From Puniceicoccaceae bacterium (lineage in GTDB: Bacteria > Verrucomicrobiota > Verrucomicrobiia > Opitutales > JAFGAQ01), in contig JBEGIR010000094.1 of the NCBI GenBank assembly GCA_040224245.1, positions 1 through 51,218 of the forward strand: a stretch of DNA of 51,218 nt, given 5' to 3'. This document shows, one piece after another, positions 47,032-51,218 of this stretch. Position 1 is the first letter of the stretch. Each line of letters starts with the position of its first letter. Under the pieces are notes generated by a model. That model searched no databases and had not been told where the DNA came from. It worked only from the letters and a program-made list of their open reading frames with translations. Position numbers and translations under genes: made by a program.

Positions 47032-47574
47032 ATGGATCTGAATAAGAGCATGGTTCTGATTTTGTTTGCCTGGTGCATTAGCGCATCAGGCCTCTTTCAA
47101 TCCGCTGCAGAACAAGTGGAGGGTGCAGAGTTTGAACCTGGAATTCATGTCGTGACTCTCGGTGTCAGCGATCTGCAGAAATCGTTTACTTTCTACAAGG
47201 AGGGCCTTGGTTTTCCAACCAAGATGACCCCTGACGGTGGGATCGTTTTGTTCACCACATCGGGAGCGAAGTTATTCCTTTTTTCCTACGCTGATTTGGC
47301 AAGAACCAGTGGGGTGGATTTGCAGGTTACGGGTAATCCAGGGTCGGGCTTTTCCGGTTTTACGCTGGGTCATGGTGTGTTGACGCGGGAGGAAGTGGAT
47401 CGCGTACTGACAAATGCAGAAAAGGCTGGAGGAAAGATTGTGAAACCGGCTCACGAAGTCGCGTGGGGCGCCTATGTCGGCTATTTTTCAGACCCTGATG
47501 GATACCTTTGGGAGGTAGCGTATTCGGAGCACTGGTCATTTTCACCGGAAGGAGTCATGCAGTTTCGGGATTAG
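47032..47574 (+). CDS. VOC-superfamily (glyoxalase-like) protein with signal peptide
   Basis: 180 residues. The core is one VOC unit of two beta-alpha-beta-beta-beta modules: GIHVVTLGVSDLQKSFTFYKEGLGFPTK with the metal His in IHVV, and at the end YVGYFSDPDGYLWEVAYSEHW with the metal Glu in WEVAY. Homologues of this small 'glyoxalase/bleomycin resistance/dioxygenase' type are normally cytoplasmic, but here a hydrophobic N-terminus, MVLILFAWCISASGLFQSAAEQ, precedes the core and looks like a signal peptide. ATG 47032 or 47050 (M7) could start it. Substrate unknown. No operon partners. Confidence 0.8.
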   Translation: MDLNKSMVLILFAWCISASGLFQSAAEQVEGAEFEPGIHVVTLGVSDLQKSFTFYKEGLGFPTKMTPDGGIVLFTTSGAKLFLFSYADLARTSGVDLQVTGNPGSGFSGFTLGHGVLTREEVDRVLTNAEKAGGKIVKPAHEVAWGAYVGYFSDPDGYLWEVAYSEHWSFSPEGVMQFRD

Positions 47575-47709
47575 ACAGCTCAGCAATCTGTGTGTGTCTT
47601 GTTTTTGAGTTCGGCATCTGCCGGACGGTGTTTTGTGAAATCGTGGGTTCAGTATCTGAAACGAATCATTCGTATATGTTTCATCGCAGGCTGGAAATGC
47701 CTGAAAAGA

Positions 47710-49971
47710 TTACTCAACTCCGATGCGGATGTTGTCGATTTCCCAGCCCCATCCGACTGCATAGGGATCGGAGAAGAGGTAGAAACGCAGCATGACTTCG
47801 GTTCCAGCTGCAAGGTCAGGGATGTCATCAAAGGACAAGGTTCGTTGCCGATACATTTCTGGCGTGCCGACGGTATTCGAATTCTGCGAGTTTTCAGGGA
47901 TTCCGTTTTCGTAAGCAAGCAGCCAGGCGGCATCGGCCCTCGAATCCCATCCCTCAGTCATCGGACTCCAGGTGCGTCCACGGTCCGTAGAAAACTCAAC
48001 GACCACGTAGTCCCAATATTCGGATTCCCCAAAGGGAACATCGGGTTCTCCGGGTTCGACCAGAACGATTTCATCGAAGGAGAGTGTCGTTCCGCTCTGC
48101 ACGAGGATGGGCTGACGCAAATAGGCGTAGGAGTCAATGCGGACGCCGTTGTTGCGATAGGGGTGCAGTGTTCCGAGCGATGCACTTGTGAAGCCGGGAA
48201 GGGTTCGGACTTCGAATCCTTCGAGTATGAAATCTGCCGCTCCCTGTTCGAGGTCATTTGCGTAGGATGTCGCCGGTGCGCGCATCGGCTCGATGGGCAG
48301 GATGAAGTTTCCGTCGACGGGCAAACGGGTGCCATTGCGGGCCAGGGCCGCATCCCAGCCTGAGAATCGATATTCGATTCGGTTAGCACCGGAAAGATCG
48401 GGAAGTTCGATGCTCAGCTGCCAGAGTTCCGAATCCACAGCTTCCGCAGACACGCTTCCCAGTGGTGTTTCGTCGAGCCAGAACTCGGCCTGAATCTCTC
48501 CCATTACCGTATTGTCCCGGGCTTCCAGTTGTAGTTCAAGCACCTTGCGGTGACCGAGGTGGTAGGGCGGTGGCGTGTGAGAAAGTGTCGGTGGTGTCGT
48601 GTCGGGTCCGACCTTCACCTGTAAGGGATGTGTTGCTCCGTCCGTAGGAAAGGTGTAGCTGCGCCCGGAGGACGCCTGTACACCAAAGTAATATTCGAGG
48701 GTGAGCAGATTCCCCATCAACTGCAGTGGAGTGGAGAAGGCACCGGGTGTGACCCCAAGAACCATGGGCAGTTGTTGGTAGGGCGTGTCGGTTTCGGATT
48801 GTTCGCGATAGTAGAGTGTGGGTGCCGCTTCGAGCGGAGAATCTCCGAAAATATGGGTTTCAAAGGAAAGCGTGGCATGGAGATCTTCGGTGTCGGAAAC
48901 TTGGGTGTGATTGACCCAGATATGATCCCATCCCAGGTCTCCGAGGATCGCGAGTGCTAGTGGACCCGGGTCATGAACAACCTCTCCCATGTTGATTCTT
49001 GGAGTCATGAGCGTATTTTCCCAGCTGGTTATCAGTCGGGATTCCTCCAGATGTGCTAGCGACGATCCACTGTCCCAGGTAGCTGGCGCATAGAGACGAG
49101 GACCCTTTCCATCAGATGCGGCCTTGCTCAATGGTCCCGCAAAATGAACAGTTCTCGATGTGGCTGAACGTAGGAGTTGCTCACTTTCCTCGCGAGTCGG
49201 AATGTTGGAAACGATTGAATTTCCCGAAGCATCGACCATGAGGTAGTCGTAGGCAAATCCCTTTCCGTCAGCGAATCCCCATCGTGCAGTGGTGGGTTCT
49301 TCCTTTTCGGGATCCACAAAAACGCTGTCGTAAAAACCGAGACCGTGTCCCAGTTCATGCAAAATCACCGATAAGAGGTCTTGTTGATAATGCGGACATT
49401 GTCTGTCTGTACCGTAGAAAAACTCCTGAGCGGTATTGATGCGGATGATGATGTCGGGCGAACCCGATTGAAAATCCAGACCGTAGAGGCGATTCACAAC
49501 TACGATAGGGCTGTAGTGCTCGGGTAGATGACTGTTGGCAGCGGTTAGCAGGACGTTTGCCGGGTAGGCACTGGCGAGCGTAGAGCTTTCTTCTTCTTCC
49601 GCTTCCGCAAGCAGCAGGACATGGATGGGTTCATCCGTGGTCAGAAGTTCGGACCAGAGTGCGGCGGCATAGTTGGCGGCGTTCCGGATTTCCTGCGACA
49701 CCGACTCTTCAAAATCCATCTTGAAAATGGCTTTCGAGCGACTGGGTAAGGCAAGCGGATTGGATTCGAGTTCGAGGGAATGCAGCTGCAGGCGTCCGGA
49801 TTCCGGAACTTTGCGGGCAGGCAGATAGGACGGAACCGACTGTCCGGTCGATCTCAGCTGACAGATGACGTGATCGCCCGGTGCGTGATCACAGCTGATC
49901 GTTGCCGCCGAGGCTGAACTGTACATTGCCACGAGGATGGCAGTGTGAAGCATTAGTCGGGTGGATTTCAT
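47710..49971 (-). CDS. Secreted metzincin-type zinc metalloprotease
   Basis: 753 residues from the ATG at 49971. Signal peptide MKSTRLMLHTAILVAMYSSASA. Catalytic zinc motif SVILHELGHGLGF (HExxHxxGF) near residue 215, followed by LMTPRINMGE as a plausible Met-turn, so a metzincin fold is likely. Several hundred residues of beta-rich sequence follow, with Fn3/Ig-like character (HLGHRKVLELQLEARDNTV; GANRIEYRFSGWD), and a C-terminal jelly-roll-like region (WDYVVVEFSTDRGRTWSPM). No sorting signal was recognised. The first domain also matches the general PA/M-type layout of secreted peptidases but no finer family. Neighbours are a VOC gene and the repeat array upstream. Confidence 0.78.
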   Translation of the reverse strand: MKSTRLMLHTAILVAMYSSASAATISCDHAPGDHVICQLRSTGQSVPSYLPARKVPESGRLQLHSLELESNPLALPSRSKAIFKMDFEESVSQEIRNAANYAAALWSELLTTDEPIHVLLLAEAEEEESSTLASAYPANVLLTAANSHLPEHYSPIVVVNRLYGLDFQSGSPDIIIRINTAQEFFYGTDRQCPHYQQDLLSVILHELGHGLGFYDSVFVDPEKEEPTTARWGFADGKGFAYDYLMVDASGNSIVSNIPTREESEQLLRSATSRTVHFAGPLSKAASDGKGPRLYAPATWDSGSSLAHLEESRLITSWENTLMTPRINMGEVVHDPGPLALAILGDLGWDHIWVNHTQVSDTEDLHATLSFETHIFGDSPLEAAPTLYYREQSETDTPYQQLPMVLGVTPGAFSTPLQLMGNLLTLEYYFGVQASSGRSYTFPTDGATHPLQVKVGPDTTPPTLSHTPPPYHLGHRKVLELQLEARDNTVMGEIQAEFWLDETPLGSVSAEAVDSELWQLSIELPDLSGANRIEYRFSGWDAALARNGTRLPVDGNFILPIEPMRAPATSYANDLEQGAADFILEGFEVRTLPGFTSASLGTLHPYRNNGVRIDSYAYLRQPILVQSGTTLSFDEIVLVEPGEPDVPFGESEYWDYVVVEFSTDRGRTWSPMTEGWDSRADAAWLLAYENGIPENSQNSNTVGTPEMYRQRTLSFDDIPDLAAGTEVMLRFYLFSDPYAVGWGWEIDNIRIGVE

Positions 49972-50139
49972 GATGTGTTGATCGCTTGGATGTGTAACAG
50001 CAGAGGAACTGCAAAGGAGATCCAAAAAGACTTATACAGATTTTGATCCGACCGCAAGCGAACGCGTGCAGGTTCGCATGCGAAAAGGCTTCCCAAGCGT
50101 CACTTTAGCGAAGCCCGACCTGTTGTTAATGAGAGAGTT

Positions 50140-50530
50140 AACAAATGTTCCTTCGGAACCCATATGTTTCCGACTGGCGGAAACCCATCTAGTTTGAAAT
50201 CTGGGCGGGCCGCAGGCGCGCATGTGGGTTCGCGCGGAGAGCGAACATGAGCGTAGCGTTGTAAAATCTTCAATCGGAGAGAGTTAACAAATGTTCCTTC
50301 GGAACCCATATGTTTCCGACTGGCGCAAACCCATATTTTCGAATTTGAGGGCGGCGCAAAAGCGCATGTGAGTCCGGACAAAGAATGTAAATGAGTTAAA
50401 TTTCAACAAATGCCCCCACAGGGGCCAGATGTCCGGCTTTCGCCGGACGGCGTAGTTTGAAATCTGGGCGGGCCGCAGGTGCGCATATGGGTCTGGCCGA
50501 AGGCCGGACATGAGTGTCGCGCTGTTCAAT
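50140..50530. repeat. Array of three structured repeats with covarying hairpins
   Basis: Copies start at 50140, 50286 and 50405 with AACAAATG. Each carries three hairpins in the same order. Stem a: GTTCC/GGAAC in copies 1 and 2, GCCCC/GGGGC in copy 3. Stem b: GTTTCCG/CGGAAAC in copy 1, one mismatch in copy 2, GTCCGGC/GCCGGAC in copy 3. Stem c: GTTCGC/GCGAAC in copy 1, GTCTGGCC/GGCCGGAC in copy 3; copy 2 has only GTCCGGAC. Between b and c, copies 1 (50190-50223) and 3 (50453-50486) share a 34-base block with one difference. Spacing is 146 and 119 bp. Other hairpins lie just upstream at 50057-50115. No gene seen from 50026 to 50584. Confidence 0.85.
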
Positions 50531-50584
50531 AAATTGAATGTCCCGGTATCCCGACACGCAATATCAGCTCCTGAATCCTCCAAA

Positions 50585-51217
50585 TCATTCCGACAGCAGG
50601 GCCTGCACGGCCATCGCCATGAACATGAAATGCGTTGCTCCACCTCCCATGACATATTCGGTTTGCTGCCAGAGGTAGGGCCAGTCCAGCAATTCAGGGA
50701 AATCAGGACGGATCAGGGCTGTTCCCGAAACGGCACCTCCCGGTATGAACGACCAGTCTGCGCGATTGATTCCGTAGGCGGTCAGTACGGATGTGGAACC
50801 GACACCTGATACAAAAGAAGCCGGGTTGGGTCCCGGATGGCATCCCAGGATGAAGTTGAGCGCTTTGAACAGGTTTTCGCTGGGAAAGAGGTCGGGCCAA
50901 CACTGATGCAGGAAATACTGCTGCATGCCAAAGCGCTGTATCTTCCAGCCATCACCCCAGATCGCGGGCTGATACGGAACTCCAAACGGGGTTTGTTGCT
51001 GGAGGTCCTGAATCTGAGCCGCGAATTCGCGTGCTTTTTCGGTGGCAGCCGCTGTGAACTCCGGGTCGTCGAGCACCGCAACCGCGAGCGCAATCGCGGT
51101 ACCTGCGCGTTCAAATGAGGCGAGAATTTGGGTGCGGTGTTCCTGAAGAAAGCTCGTATAGACGGAATGCCCCGTGGTTTTCGCCAGTTCTGCGGCCAGT
51201 TTTGTTTTGGAAGGCCA
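50585..51217 (-). CDS. Glycoside hydrolase family 9-like protein, 5'-truncated
   Basis: C-terminal 210 residues; the frame runs off the right edge (first visible residues WPSKTKLAAELAKTTG). Features fit the (alpha/alpha)6 barrel of GH9: helix YTSFLQEHRTQILA, then NFILGCHPGPNPASFVSGVGS, equivalent to the 'LGRNPxxxSYVTGxG' repeat of GH9, and DWPYLWQQTEYVMGGGATHFMFMAMAVQALL, where the Glu in QTEYV is in the position of the GH9 general acid. Likely a cellulase or related beta-glucanase; without the N-terminal domain neither the signal peptide nor the catalytic Asp pair can be checked. The stop is 55 bp from the repeat array. Confidence 0.68.
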   Translation of the reverse strand, partial: WPSKTKLAAELAKTTGHSVYTSFLQEHRTQILASFERAGTAIALAVAVLDDPEFTAAATEKAREFAAQIQDLQQQTPFGVPYQPAIWGDGWKIQRFGMQQYFLHQCWPDLFPSENLFKALNFILGCHPGPNPASFVSGVGSTSVLTAYGINRADWSFIPGGAVSGTALIRPDFPELLDWPYLWQQTEYVMGGGATHFMFMAMAVQALLSE

Positions 51218-51218
51218 C

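Noticed and set aside
50032-50381. Minus-strand open frames across the structured repeat array
   Set aside because: Peptides are repeat-derived and change frame between copies; hairpin conservation explains the sequence better than coding.
50140-50530. Integron attC array
   Set aside because: Each copy has several local hairpins instead of one long imperfect palindrome, no GTTRRRY/RYYYAAC pair bounds the units, and there is no cassette or integrase.

Overview
The window reads as a chromosomal segment of a Verrucomicrobiota bacterium, most likely class Opitutae. This placement is inferred from family resemblance: a 620-residue GreA-domain protein with a very long N-terminal extension, the outer-membrane and Bat-type genes, and a general shortage of Shine-Dalgarno sequences. 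No 16S gene is present. Most of the sequence is moderately GC-rich, densely coded housekeeping DNA. From about 44.3 kb rightwards it becomes accessory in character.

Layout. 1-8.8 kb: 3' part of pyrD, the giant GreA-domain gene, an RsmB-type rRNA methyltransferase, sppA, a membrane-anchored unknown and aspS. 8.8-10.9 kb: an amt-glnK nitrogen operon preceded by a good sigma-54 promoter candidate. 10.9-13.9 kb: pgl, a PatB-type C-S lyase and gluQ on the minus strand. 13.9-18.4 kb: recA, mnmE and mnmG on the plus strand. 18.4-26.3 kb, minus strand: lnt, a DUF3108 protein, glgP, a YfgM-like TPR protein, an outer-membrane protein and prfA. 26.5-31.2 kb: a HAD hydrolase, a sugar nucleotidyltransferase and a reduced batD-batE pair. 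31.6-37.0 kb, plus strand: a two-module FecR-like exported protein, infC, an amidase, crcB and a TIGR03790-type protein. 37.9-44.1 kb, minus strand: dnaN, a RelE-like orphan, an SpoU-type methyltransferase, yebC, yidC, rnpA and rpmH. This is an origin-proximal type of gene set, and an AT-rich gap with DnaA-box-like words lies just upstream of dnaN. dnaA itself is not in the window.

44.3-51.2 kb: tRNA-Glu(UUC) is followed by tandem ~190-bp duplications of its own 3' end plus terminator. Degenerate copies of the same module flank a vapBC toxin-antitoxin pair. After that come hairpin-rich non-coding DNA, an apparent fusion of a beta-barrel remnant to a small unknown gene, an exported VOC protein, a large secreted metzincin-type metalloprotease, an array of three structured repeats, and the 3' part of a GH9-type glycoside hydrolase.

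The most unusual signal is the repeat array at about 50140-50530. Its three copies carry the same hairpins in the same order, and several stem positions have changed on both arms so that pairing is kept. The tRNA-Glu 3'-end duplications and their association with vapBC are the second most interesting feature.
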